This document shows positions 1-5,788 of a stretch of 7,432 nucleotides of DNA, piece after piece. Source of the DNA: Sphingomonas bacterium (GTDB lineage Bacteria; Pseudomonadota; Alphaproteobacteria; Sphingomonadales; Sphingomonadaceae); assembly GCF_903643065.1 (NCBI RefSeq), contig NZ_CAHJWX010000075.1:1-7432 (forward strand). Direction: 5' to 3'. Position numbers and translations under genes: made by a program. The notes under the pieces were generated by a model. It was not told where the DNA came from, made no database searches, and worked only from the letters and a program-made list of their open reading frames with translations. The number at the start of each line of letters is the position of its first letter. Within the stretch, counting starts at the first letter, position 1.

Positions 1-302
1 TTGCCGGACTGGATCAGCCGCAGGATCGCCGCCGCGCTGGCGCGCGCGGGCAGCCGGTACTCGCCCGCCTTCAGCGCCGCGTCCGAGCCGAGGAACCGCG
101 CGCCGTAGCGGAAGCGTCGCGCCGAGCGGATCGCGCCGGCCTTTTCCAGCGCCCGCGCGGTCGATGCCAGCGATGCACCGTCGGCCACCCGAAAGCCGAT
201 CGCCTTGCCGCTCGGTCCCGCGCCGCGCCAGTCGTTCACCGCCCAAATCAGCGCCACCGCCGCGAGCACCAGCAGCAGGGCGACGCAGCCGAGCCGGCGC
301 AT
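1..302 (-). CDS. mltG: MltG endolytic peptidoglycan transglycosylase, N-terminal part (gene runs off the left edge)
   Basis: About 100 N-terminal residues are present; the rest lies beyond position 1. The start is the ATG at 302-300, which shares a base with the fabF stop (TGATG), so translation is probably coupled. Residues about 5-21 form one hydrophobic segment with a short arginine-containing N-terminus, as expected for the single membrane anchor of MltG. After it come a LysM-like stretch (FRVADGASL, then an AxxLExAGxI pattern) and KAGEYRLP followed by AAAILRLIQSG, which match the start of the YceG/MltG domain. In the known family the enzyme cleaves nascent glycan strands at the inner membrane and sets their length. 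The catalytic glutamate region is outside the window, so activity cannot be judged. Its place after fabF is a common arrangement in alphaproteobacteria. Family call is firm; the truncation is only the window edge. Confidence 0.88.
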   Translation of the reverse strand, partial: MRRLGCVALLLVLAAVALIWAVNDWRGAGPSGKAIGFRVADGASLASTARALEKAGAIRSARRFRYGARFLGSDAALKAGEYRLPARASAAAILRLIQSG

Positions 303-1561
303 CAGACCGGCTTCATCACCAGCGAGGCGTTGGTGCCGCCAAAGCCGAAGCTGTTGTTCAGCACCGCCTTGATCGAACGCCGCTTCGCCTGATGCGGCAC
401 CAGATCGACGCCCGCGCAATTGTCGCTCGGATTGTCGAGGTTGAGCGTCGGCGGCGCCACCTGATCGCGCAACGCCAGGATGCAGAAGATCGATTCGACC
501 GCGCCCGCCCCGCCCAGCAGATGACCGATCGCCGACTTGGTCGAGCTCATCGACACGCCACCCATCGCGTCGCCGAACAAGCGCCGGACCGCGCCCAGCT
601 CCAGTTCGTCGCCCAGCGGCGTCGAGGTGCCGTGCGCGTTGATGTAATCGATGTCGCCGAGCGCCAGGCCCGACTTGCGCATCGCCATCTCCATCGCGCG
701 ATACGCGCCCGAGCCATCGGGGTGCGGCGCGGTGACGTGATAGGCGTCGCCCGACAAGCCATAGCCGATCACCTCGGCATGGATGGTGGCGCCGCGCGCC
801 TTGGCCCGCCCATATTCCTCCAGACAGACGACGCCGGCGCCCTCGCCCATGACGAAGCCGTCGCGAGCCTTGTCGTACGGCCGGCTGCCGCGCGTCGGAT
901 CGTCACGAAAGCCGGTCGACAACGCGCGCGCCTGGCCAAAGCCGGCGATGCCGATCGGGCAGATCGCGCCCTCCGCGCCGCCCGCGAGCATCACGTCGGC
1001 ATCATCCATCGCGATCATCCGCGCCGCGTCACCGATCGCGTGCGCGCCGGTGGAACAGGCGGTCACGACCGCATGGTTGGGACCCATCAACCCGTATTTG
1101 ATCTGCACCTGACCGGTGATCAGGTTGATCAGGCGCCCGTGGACGAAGTGCGGCGACACGCGCTTGGGGCCCTTGGCGGCAAGCACGAGCGACTCGGACT
1201 CGATCCCCGGCAGCCCGCCGATGCCCGAGCCGATCGAGCAACCGGCGCGGAACCGCTCGGCCTCGCTCATCTGCGTCAGCCCCGCGTCCTCCAGCGCCTG
1301 GCCGGCGGCGTCGATGCCATAGACGATGAACGGATCGACCTGGCGCTGCACCTTGTGGTCGACGCGCAGATTGGGATCGAAACCCCAATCATGTCCGGCC
1401 GGCTTCACCTCGCAGGCGTAATTGGTGTGGTAATCGGTCGCGTCGAACCGCGTGATCGTTCCCGCGCCCGAGCGGCCGGCGACGATGTTGGCCCAACACG
1501 TCTCGACATCCGCGCCCAGCGGCGTGACGAGGCCTAGTCCGGTGACGACGACGCGGCGCAT
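302..1561 (-). CDS. fabF: Beta-ketoacyl-ACP synthase II (KAS II)
   Basis: The 419-residue protein has the usual length of FabF. It condenses malonyl-ACP with acyl-ACP, extending the chain by two carbons in cytosolic fatty acid synthesis. The thiolase-fold Cys-His-His triad is intact: Cys169 in VVTACSTG, His310 in NAHGTSTPLGD and His347 in KSAIGHLLGGAGA, with the conserved Lys342 just before. The C-terminal glycine-rich gating loop NNSFGFGGTNAS (from Asn402) is also present. The N-terminus, RRVVVTGLGLVTPLG, is typical of the family. The ATG at 1561 is preceded by AGAGGA at a normal distance, supporting this start. It lies downstream of acpP, separated by about 100 bases holding a strong hairpin, and is coupled to mltG. 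A KAS I (FabB) identity is less likely given the gene order and the FabF-like N-terminus. Confidence 0.96.
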   Translation of the reverse strand: MRRVVVTGLGLVTPLGADVETCWANIVAGRSGAGTITRFDATDYHTNYACEVKPAGHDWGFDPNLRVDHKVQRQVDPFIVYGIDAAGQALEDAGLTQMSEAERFRAGCSIGSGIGGLPGIESESLVLAAKGPKRVSPHFVHGRLINLITGQVQIKYGLMGPNHAVVTACSTGAHAIGDAARMIAMDDADVMLAGGAEGAICPIGIAGFGQARALSTGFRDDPTRGSRPYDKARDGFVMGEGAGVVCLEEYGRAKARGATIHAEVIGYGLSGDAYHVTAPHPDGSGAYRAMEMAMRKSGLALGDIDYINAHGTSTPLGDELELGAVRRLFGDAMGGVSMSSTKSAIGHLLGGAGAVESIFCILALRDQVAPPTLNLDNPSDNCAGVDLVPHQAKRRSIKAVLNNSFGFGGTNASLVMKPV

Positions 1562-1591
1562 CCGCTATTCCTCTGATCGTTCAACACGAAA

Positions 1592-1625
1592 GCGGCTCCC
1601 GACCCGGACGCCGGGTGGGAGCCGC
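1592..1625 (-). terminator. Hairpin between acpP and fabF, probable partial terminator or attenuator
   Basis: A GC-rich hairpin pairs 1592-1600 with 1617-1625 (GCGGCTCCC with GGGAGCCGC) and, after a small internal loop, 1603-1607 with 1611-1615 around an ACG loop. On the minus strand the stem is followed by TTTCGTGTT, a weak T-rich tract. It begins about 38 bases after the acpP stop and ends about 30 bases before fabF. I infer partial termination, which would keep acpP transcript above fabF-mltG. It could instead be a stable 3' end left by RNA processing. Confidence 0.6.
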
Positions 1626-1662
1626 CTGGCCCGCCAAGAACCTGGGCTTCAGCCCCGGGACC

Positions 1663-1899
1663 TCAGGACTTGTGCTCGTCGATATAGCTGATCGCGTCCT
1701 TGACGGTGGTGATCTTCTCGGCCGCGTCGTCGGGGATCTCGACGCCGAACTCCTCCTCGAACGCCATCACCAGCTCGACGATGTCGAGCGAGTCCGCGCC
1801 GAGATCGTCGATGAAGCTCGCATCCTCGGTCACCTTGTCGGCCTCGACGCCGAGATGCTCGACGACGATCTTCTTCACGCGGTCGGCGGTCTCGTCCAT
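1663..1899 (-). CDS. acpP: Acyl carrier protein AcpP
   Basis: This is a 78-residue acidic protein with the standard ACP length and fold signature. The phosphopantetheine attachment site is Ser37 in [19 protein letters not shown]. Downstream, [21 protein letters not shown] matches helix III and helix IV of housekeeping ACPs. Once modified by a phosphopantetheinyl transferase it carries the growing acyl chain as a thioester between FabD, FabF and FabG. Those three enzymes are all encoded in this cluster. The ATG at 1899 has a strong GAGGGA Shine-Dalgarno 7-8 bases upstream, fitting a very highly expressed gene. Its 68-base upstream gap after fabG may hold its own promoter, and the hairpin downstream may cap its transcript. 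Confidence 0.97.
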   Translation of the reverse strand: MDETADRVKKIVVEHLGVEADKVTEDASFIDDLGADSLDIVELVMAFEEEFGVEIPDDAAEKITTVKDAISYIDEHKS

Positions 1900-1934
1900 G
1901 ATCTTCCCTCTTGGGTCTTGAGTGTTCCTGAACG

Positions 1935-1963
1935 CCGGTAGAACGCGTCCGGTTGCGGCGCAA
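1935..1963 (-). promoter_or_regulatory. Weak candidate promoter for acpP
   Basis: In the gap between fabG and acpP, the minus strand reads TTGCGC (1963-1958), a 17-base spacer, then TACCGG (1940-1935). The -35 box is reasonable but the -10 box is poor, so this is a suggestion only. A separate acpP promoter is common in other bacteria because ACP is needed in large excess over the enzymes. Confidence 0.2.
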
Positions 1964-1967
1964 GGCG

Positions 1968-2711
1968 CTACGACAGCATCGCCATTCCGCCATTGACGTG
2001 CAGCGTCTGGCCGGTGACGTAGCCGGCCTCGCGTGAGGCGAGATAGACGACGGCGGCGCCGATGTCAGCGCCCGTGCCCAGGTCGCCCGCCGGGATGCGG
2101 CCCAGCAGCGCCGCCTTTTGCGCATCGGGCAGCGCGTCCGTCATCGCCGAGCGGATAAAGCCGGGGGCGACACAATTGACGGTGATCCCGCGCGACGCGA
2201 GTTCCTGCGCCAGCGCCTTTGACATGCCGACCAGCCCCGCCTTGGACGCGGCGTAATTTGCCTGGCCGGGATTGCCCGTGGCGCCCACCACCGAACTGAT
2301 CGAGACGACGCGTCCGAAGCGCTGCTTCATCATCGACCGCGCCGCCGCGCGGATCAGCCGGAACGCGGCCTCCAGATTGACGCGGATCACGGTGTTCCAT
2401 TCGTCGTCCTTCATCCGCATCGCCAGATTGTCCCGCGTGACGCCGGCGTTGTTGACCAGGATGTCGAGCCGCCCGCCCAGCGCCGCGACGGCGGCGGGCA
2501 CCAGCGCATCGACGGCGGCGGGGTCGGACAGGTCCGCCGGCACCGCGACGGCATCGCCGCCCAGCGTGTCGCGAAACGCGTCGAGCCTGGCCGCGTTCGA
2601 CCCCGACACCGCGACACGCGCACCCCGCCCCGCCAGCGCGCTCGCGATCGCGGAACCGATCCCGCCGGACGCGCCGGTCACCAGCGCGGTCATGCCTGTC
2701 AGGTCGAACAT
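1968..2711 (-). CDS. fabG: 3-oxoacyl-ACP reductase FabG
   Basis: A 247-residue classical short-chain dehydrogenase that reduces beta-ketoacyl-ACP to beta-hydroxyacyl-ACP with NADPH. The Rossmann cofactor motif TGASGGIG is at residues 12-19 and the NNAG motif at 87-90. The catalytic set is Asn112, Ser140, Tyr153 and Lys157 (the YAASK motif), each two residues later than in the E. coli enzyme. The C-terminal part ([14 protein letters not shown], then [15 protein letters not shown]) is diagnostic for FabG among the many SDR proteins. The ATG at 2711 lies four bases after the stop of the upstream GxxExxY gene (TGACCCCATG). A GGAG sequence about nine bases upstream therefore falls inside the last codons of that gene, so initiation may be coupled to it. 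The genomic position beside acpP supports the housekeeping assignment. Confidence 0.96.
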   Translation of the reverse strand: MFDLTGMTALVTGASGGIGSAIASALAGRGARVAVSGSNAARLDAFRDTLGGDAVAVPADLSDPAAVDALVPAAVAALGGRLDILVNNAGVTRDNLAMRMKDDEWNTVIRVNLEAAFRLIRAAARSMMKQRFGRVVSISSVVGATGNPGQANYAASKAGLVGMSKALAQELASRGITVNCVAPGFIRSAMTDALPDAQKAALLGRIPAGDLGTGADIGAAVVYLASREAGYVTGQTLHVNGGMAMLS

Positions 2712-2715
2712 GGGG

Positions 2716-3153
2716 TCAGGCTCCAGAAGAAGGTTGGTTCACGCGGAGGCGCGGAGACGCGGAGGAAGAAGGAGAGTGGCTGTTTACCACGCGCTTCACG
2801 CCTTCCTTGAGCGTGTCGCCGCCGAAATTGATGAGCAGCCCTACGGGCTGGCCCAGGAGGCGCAGGTATGTGAGCAATTGCTTGCCATGCACCGGCAACA
2901 GCCGCTCGATCGACTTGATCTCTACGACGAGCCGACCGTCCACGATCAAATCGGCTTTAAATGCGGCCGCAAAGAGGACGCCCTCAAACTCTATGTCGAC
3001 GGGCCGTTGACGCTCGACGACGTATCCCATTCGCCGCAGGCGATCAGCAAGAACTGTCTCGTAAACGCTCTCCAGCAGGCCCGGCCCAAGATCACGATGC
3101 AGGCGGAGGGCCACATCGAGAACGTCGCCGCTCACCTCGTCAATGTCCCGCAT
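2716..3153 (-). CDS. GxxExxY family protein (PD-(D/E)XK nuclease-like fold)
   Basis: A 145-residue protein of the GxxExxY family (PDDEXK_3 group). The name-giving motif is Gly25-Glu28-Tyr31 within LGPGLLESVYE. A nuclease-like core follows: Asp68 in FKADLIVDG, then Glu78-x-Lys80 in VVEIKSIERL. His89, Gln92 and Tyr96 lie in the conserved VHGKQLLTYLRL stretch, and LLINFGGDTLKEGVKRVV closes the domain near residue 123. The family has a restriction-endonuclease-like fold, but to my knowledge its biological role is not established. Residues from about 125 to the end are serine- and proline-rich and partly encoded by a flanking inverted repeat, so they look like read-through rather than domain. The gene sits between fabD and fabG, where a fatty acid operon would normally have nothing, and reads visibly less GC-rich than its neighbours. 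Its GGAG Shine-Dalgarno is inside the repeat arm. It looks inserted, in frame with operon transcription. Confidence 0.88.
   Translation of the reverse strand: MRDIDEVSGDVLDVALRLHRDLGPGLLESVYETVLADRLRRMGYVVERQRPVDIEFEGVLFAAAFKADLIVDGRLVVEIKSIERLLPVHGKQLLTYLRLLGQPVGLLINFGGDTLKEGVKRVVNSHSPSSSASPRLRVNQPSSGA
2735..2764 (+). repeat. Left arm of inverted repeat flanking the GxxExxY gene
   Basis: Thirty bases here are the exact reverse complement of 3160-3189. Allowing one extra G at 2765, the match continues through AAGAAG (2766-2771). The arm begins TGGTTCACGCGGAG and contains three tandem 8-base units of the form (A/G)CGCGGAG. It lies inside the 3' end of the GxxExxY reading frame and encodes roughly residues 130-140 of that protein. 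It ends 24 bases before the fabG start. Confidence 0.95.
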
Positions 3154-3159
3154 CTTCTT

Positions 3160-3189
3160 CTCCGCGTCTCCGCGCCTCCGCGTGAACCA
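3160..3189 (-). repeat. Right arm of inverted repeat flanking the GxxExxY gene
   Basis: This is the perfect 30-base inverted copy of 2735-2764, about 395 bases away. It lies between the fabD stop (3192-3194) and the GxxExxY start (3153). Only two bases separate it from the fabD stop codon. On the minus strand its last four bases, GGAG (3163-3160), stand six bases before the GxxExxY ATG, so the repeat itself provides the ribosome binding site. Confidence 0.95.
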
Positions 3190-3191
3190 GT

Positions 3192-4151
3192 CTATAGCCT
3201 CGAAGCCAAGGCCTCCACATCCGCCACCGTCACCACGCTCCGCGCATCCAGCTCCGGCGCGATGCGCTTGACCATGGGCGTCAGCACCTTGCCGCCGAAC
3301 TCGATCACCTCCGTCACGCCCGCCGCCGCCATCGCCAGCACCGACTCGCGCCAGCGCACCATCCCCGTCACCTGCCGCACCAGCGCCACCCGAATCTCGC
3401 CCACGCTGGCGATCGGCGCCGCGTCGACGTTGCAGATCACCGGCACCAGCGGCGCCCGCAGGTCCGCGTCGAGCAGCGCATCCTCCATCACGACGGCGGC
3501 GGGCGTCATCAGCGGACAGTGGAACGGCGCCGACACCGGCAGCAGCACCGCGCGCTTGGCGCCCAGCTCCCGGGCCAGCGCCACCGCGCGCTCCACCGCG
3601 CGGCGATGGCCGGAGATCACCACCTGCGACGGATCATTGTCGTTGGCGACGGTGCAGGTGAGCGTCGTCCCGCCTTCCGCCAGGATCGAGTCCACCGCCG
3701 CGCCCGCGATCACGCCCGCCAGCTCGACATCCGCGCCCAGCAGCGCCGCCATCGCGCCCTCGCCCACCGCCACCGCCGCCTGCATCGCTGCGCCTCGCGT
3801 CCGCAACAGCCGCGCCGTCGTGGCGAGGTCCACCGTCGCCGCCGCGCACAGCGCGCTATACTCGCCCAGCGAATGCCCGGCGACATAGTCCGCCTGCTCC
3901 GCCAGCCGCACGCCGCCCTCCGCCGTCAGCACGCGCAAGGTGGCCAGCGCGTTGGCCATGATCGCCGGCTGCGCGTTCTGCGTCAGCGTCAGCTCGTCGG
4001 CGGGGCCCTGCGCCATCAGCCGCGACAGGCGCTCCCCCAGCGCCTCGTCCACCTCCTCGAACACCGCGCGCGCGGCGGCGGACGCGGCGGCGAGGTCCTG
4101 CCCCATGCCGACCGCCTGGCTGCCCTGGCCCGGGAAGATGAACGCGCGCAT
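3192..4151 (-). CDS. fabD: Malonyl-CoA:ACP transacylase FabD
   Basis: A 319-residue transacylase that moves malonate from CoA to the AcpP phosphopantetheine arm, giving the extender unit for FabF. The N-terminus [17 protein letters not shown] contains the oxyanion-hole GQGSQ motif (residues 8-12). The nucleophile is Ser94 in [11 protein letters not shown], with Arg119 in LLRTRG and catalytic His211 in [22 protein letters not shown] near the C-terminus is also typical. The frame stays open upstream to 4277, but I chose the ATG at 4151. It begins the family's usual N-terminus and has AGGAGAGG just upstream; the 42 extra residues resemble nothing in FabD. It is the first gene of the operon, divergent from rpsF. 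The stop is a TAG two bases from an inverted-repeat arm. Confidence 0.96.
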   Translation of the reverse strand: MRAFIFPGQGSQAVGMGQDLAAASAAARAVFEEVDEALGERLSRLMAQGPADELTLTQNAQPAIMANALATLRVLTAEGGVRLAEQADYVAGHSLGEYSALCAAATVDLATTARLLRTRGAAMQAAVAVGEGAMAALLGADVELAGVIAGAAVDSILAEGGTTLTCTVANDNDPSQVVISGHRRAVERAVALARELGAKRAVLLPVSAPFHCPLMTPAAVVMEDALLDADLRAPLVPVICNVDAAPIASVGEIRVALVRQVTGMVRWRESVLAMAAAGVTEVIEFGGKVLTPMVKRIAPELDARSVVTVADVEALASRL

Positions 4152-4177
4152 CGGCCTCTCCTGCTTGATCGCGGGCC

Positions 4178-4206
4178 GACTAGGACAGCGCGGGTGGCGG
4201 TGGCAA
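4178..4206 (-). promoter_or_regulatory. Candidate fabD operon promoter
   Basis: On the minus strand TTGCCA (4206-4201) is followed after 16-17 bases by CCTAGT/CTAGTC (4184-4178). Transcription would start near 4171, giving a leader of about 20 bases that just contains the AGGAGAGG ribosome binding site of fabD. Spacing is good but the -10 box only partly fits the consensus. No fatty-acid regulator operator is recognisable. Confidence 0.4.
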
Positions 4207-4255
4207 CCTCGCCCCCGCGCTTGCCTTTCCGCCCCGCCTCGGGCATGGACCAGAC

Positions 4256-4299
4256 ACGCGAACGGGGCGGCGGGCACGGGCCTGCCGCCCCGTTCGCGT
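4256..4299 (+). promoter_or_regulatory. Very stable hairpin in the fabD-rpsF divergent region
   Basis: Positions 4256-4275 pair almost without interruption with 4280-4299. The outer part is CGCGAACGGGGCGGC against GCCGCCCCGTTCGCG; one G-T wobble and three further pairs follow, around an ACGG loop. It ends 62 bases before the rpsF ATG. No T-run follows on the plus strand. On the minus strand it would precede fabD, but the proposed fabD start site lies beyond it. It could be a leader structure of the ribosomal protein transcript, a barrier between the divergent units, or a protein-binding palindrome. Confidence 0.55.
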
Positions 4300-4302
4300 C
4301 AA

Positions 4303-4346
4303 CCGACAGCCGGAGGGGCGTCGCATGGGGCGGCGCCAGCGATCGG
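4303..4346 (+). promoter_or_regulatory. Candidate S6:S18 autoregulatory leader structure upstream of rpsF
   Basis: An inner 8-bp stem pairs 4317-4324 with 4330-4337 around a five-base loop. An outer CCGA (4303-4306) pairs with TCGG (4343-4346). Between them is an asymmetric bulge whose long left side contains CCG (4310-4312). Many bacteria repress rpsF mRNA through binding of the S6:S18 complex to a leader with a CCG-containing bulge. Position (15 bases before the ATG, close to the ribosome binding site) and general shape fit, but I have not matched the published consensus. Confidence 0.3.
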
Positions 4347-4361
4347 CAGGAGAAACGACAC

Positions 4362-4808
4362 ATGGCTCTGTACGAGCATGTCTTCCTCGCGCGCCAGGAT
4401 CTGGCCCAGGCGCAGGTGGACGCGATGGCGCAAGCCGCGACCGAGATCGTCACCGGCCATCAGGGCCGCGTGACCAAGACCGAGAATTGGGGCCTGCGCT
4501 CGCTCGCCTATCGCATCGCCAAGAACCGCAAGGCGCATTACGTGATGCTGGAGATCGACGCGCCGGGCGACACCGTCGCCGAGCTGGAGCGCCAAGCCTC
4601 GATCAACGAGGACATCATCCGCTATATGACCGTGCGCGTCGACGAGGCCGAGGCCGGCCCGTCGGTGATGATGCGCAAGCAGGAGCGCGACCGCGAGCGC
4701 CGCGCCGACCGCGAGGGTCGTGATGGAGGCCGCGACGGCGGCCGTGATGGTCGTGACAGCGGACGCGATGGCGCCCCCCGTCCGCGTCGTGACGAGGAGA
4801 ACGCCTGA
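4362..4808 (+). CDS. rpsF: 30S ribosomal protein bS6
   Basis: A 148-residue protein. Residues 1-95 form the bS6 domain ([14 protein letters not shown] at the start, [20 protein letters not shown] around 41-60, [13 protein letters not shown] around 81-93). bS6 binds 16S rRNA in the 30S platform as a heterodimer with bS18, encoded immediately downstream. The frame is open far upstream, but the ATG at 4362 begins the conserved domain and has AGGAG 10 bases before it. After residue 100 comes a charged tail of Arg, Asp, Glu and Gly; residues 120-137 repeat an RDGG-like unit. Long low-complexity tails on bS6 are familiar in alphaproteobacteria. The stop overlaps the rpsR start (TGATG), indicating translational coupling of two proteins that act as a pair. 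Confidence 0.96.
   Translation: MALYEHVFLARQDLAQAQVDAMAQAATEIVTGHQGRVTKTENWGLRSLAYRIAKNRKAHYVMLEIDAPGDTVAELERQASINEDIIRYMTVRVDEAEAGPSVMMRKQERDRERRADREGRDGGRDGGRDGRDSGRDGAPRPRRDEENA
4719..4772 (+). repeat. Short imperfect repeat encoding the RDGG tail of bS6
   Basis: The DNA consists of degenerate copies of a CGTGATGGAGGC-like unit, giving [15 protein letters not shown] and RDG in order. It is inside rpsF and stays in frame. Such a repeat can expand or contract by slippage without breaking the gene. Confidence 0.7.
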
Positions 4809-5032
4809 TGGCCCGCCCATTTTTTCGCCGCCGCAAGTCCTGCCCGTTCTCGGCCAAGGACGCGCCGCGGATCGACTATAAGGACGTCCGCCTGCTCCAG
4901 GGCTTCGTGTCCGAGCGCGGCAAGATCGTGCCCAGCCGGATCACCTCGGTGGCCGCCAAGAAGCAGCGCGAGCTGGCGGTCGCGATCAAGCGCGCGCGTC
5001 ACCTGGGCCTGCTGCCCTATGTCGTGAAGTGA
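4808..5032 (+). CDS. rpsR: 30S ribosomal protein bS18
   Basis: A 74-residue basic protein of normal bS18 length, the partner of bS6 in the central domain of the 30S subunit. The signature [19 protein letters not shown] begins at residue 22, followed by [20 protein letters not shown] and a basic C-terminus ending LPYVVK. Only one cysteine (Cys12) is present, so this is not a zinc-binding form. The ATG shares a base with the rpsF stop, and there is no separate intergenic space. rplI begins 11 bases after its stop. Confidence 0.97.
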   Translation: MARPFFRRRKSCPFSAKDAPRIDYKDVRLLQGFVSERGKIVPSRITSVAAKKQRELAVAIKRARHLGLLPYVVK

Positions 5033-5043
5033 GGAGCTAGCCC

Positions 5044-5631
5044 ATGGACGTCATTCTGCTGGAGCGCGTCGAGAAGCTCGGCGCCATCGGCGACGTGGTG
5101 AAGGTCAAGGACGGCTTCGCCCGCAACTTCCTGCTGCCCCGCAAGAAGGCGCTGCGCGCCAACGAGGCGAACCGCAAGGTGTTCGAATCGAACCGCGCAC
5201 GGATCGAGGCGGACAACGCCAGCCGCCGCGCCGACGCGGAGAAGGACGCCGGCTCGTTCAAGGACGCGTCGGTGACGCTGATCCGCCAGGCGTCGAACAC
5301 CGGCCAGCTCTACGGCTCGGTCGCGGTGCGCGATCTGGTCGAGGCGCTGGTCGCCGCCAAGCACAAGGTCGGCAAGGCGCAGGTCGTGCTGGACAAGCCG
5401 ATCAAGGCAATCGGCCTGTACAACGTGAAGGTCGCGCTGCACCCGGAGGTCGCGGTGACCGTCAAGGTCAACGTCGCCCGCTCCCCCGAGGAAGCCGAGA
5501 TGCAAGCATCGGGCGTGGACGTGATGTCGGCGATGTTCGAGAAGGACGACGCGGGCTTCACCGAGGATTACGATCCGAACGCCGAACCCGGCGCGACGGC
5601 CGAGGTTCAGTCCGCGCCCGCGCAGAACTGA
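5044..5631 (+). CDS. rplI: 50S ribosomal protein bL9
   Basis: A 195-residue protein. Residues 1-40 form the rRNA-binding N-domain (MDVILLERVEKLGAIGDVVK, then the signature VKDGFARNFLLPRKKA). A charged connecting helix runs through about residues 41-75, and the C-domain follows to roughly 148, ending in HPEVAVTVKVNVARSPEEA. The E. coli protein stops near this point. The further 45 or so residues here are acidic and alanine/proline-rich, a tail often seen in alphaproteobacterial bL9. The start has a GAGGAG ribosome binding site in the 11-base gap after rpsR. It is the last gene of the ribosomal operon and is followed at once by a strong terminator. Confidence 0.97.
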   Translation: MDVILLERVEKLGAIGDVVKVKDGFARNFLLPRKKALRANEANRKVFESNRARIEADNASRRADAEKDAGSFKDASVTLIRQASNTGQLYGSVAVRDLVEALVAAKHKVGKAQVVLDKPIKAIGLYNVKVALHPEVAVTVKVNVARSPEEAEMQASGVDVMSAMFEKDDAGFTEDYDPNAEPGATAEVQSAPAQN

Positions 5632-5650
5632 TCCGGTATCCAACAACGGC

Positions 5651-5686
5651 AAAGGGCTGTCCGGCGGAAACGCCGGGCGGCCCTTT
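5651..5686 (+). terminator. Rho-independent terminator after rplI, possibly bidirectional
   Basis: A 16-bp continuous stem (5651-5666 with 5671-5686, including two G-U wobbles) closes on a GAAA tetraloop. It starts 19 bases after the rplI stop. The AAA at its foot pairs with TTT, and the sequence after it is CGCTT rather than a long T-run. On the minus strand the stem also ends in TTT and could stop transcription arriving from the small open frame at 5711-5788. Confidence 0.85.
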
Positions 5687-5710
5687 CGCTTGGGACAAGG
5701 TCTCGCGCGA

Positions 5711-5788
5711 TCAGGGGCAGGTCACGCACGCGCTCAGCACGGCGGCGAACGGGATCAGGGCGCAGACGACTGGGAAGATGTTCTTCAT
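5711..5788 (-). CDS. Possible 25-residue lipoprotein (entericidin-like size)
   Basis: A 25-codon open frame encodes a lysine near the N-terminus, a hydrophobic stretch, and a lipobox LSAC with the lipidation cysteine at residue 21. Only VTCP follows. The layout (MKN, hydrophobic core, LSAC) is that of a minimal lipoprotein signal. If processed, the mature product would be a five-residue lipopeptide, shorter than known entericidins. The Shine-Dalgarno is weak (GAGC 8 bases upstream). It sits alone between the rplI terminator and a non-coding stretch, convergent with rplI. It may be a real small envelope gene, the remnant of a longer one, or chance. Confidence 0.35.
   Translation of the reverse strand: MKNIFPVVCALIPFAAVLSACVTCP

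Noticed and set aside
164..1537. Long plus-strand open frame of 457 codons opposite fabF
   Set aside because: It is antisense to an intact fabF with all catalytic residues. Its translation is arginine- and alanine-rich with no domain, as expected of high-GC antisense frames.
2735..3189. Insertion sequence with a transposase, or a CRISPR-like array
   Set aside because: The only gene between the arms is GxxExxY, with no DDE, HUH or RAYT-like motifs. The arms are a single inverted pair, not a direct-repeat array.
2272..3888. Long plus-strand open frame of 538 codons across fabG, the GxxExxY gene and fabD
   Set aside because: It crosses three well-supported minus-strand genes and has a low-complexity serine/alanine/threonine composition. 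No ribosome binding site or family match is visible.
4152..4277. Upstream extension of fabD to an ATG at 4277
   Set aside because: The 42 extra residues are not FabD-like, and the ATG at 4151 has a good Shine-Dalgarno and begins the conserved N-terminus.
3519..4361. Upstream extension of the rpsF frame
   Set aside because: It runs antisense through fabD. bS6 starts at the ATG at 4362 with AGGAG before it.
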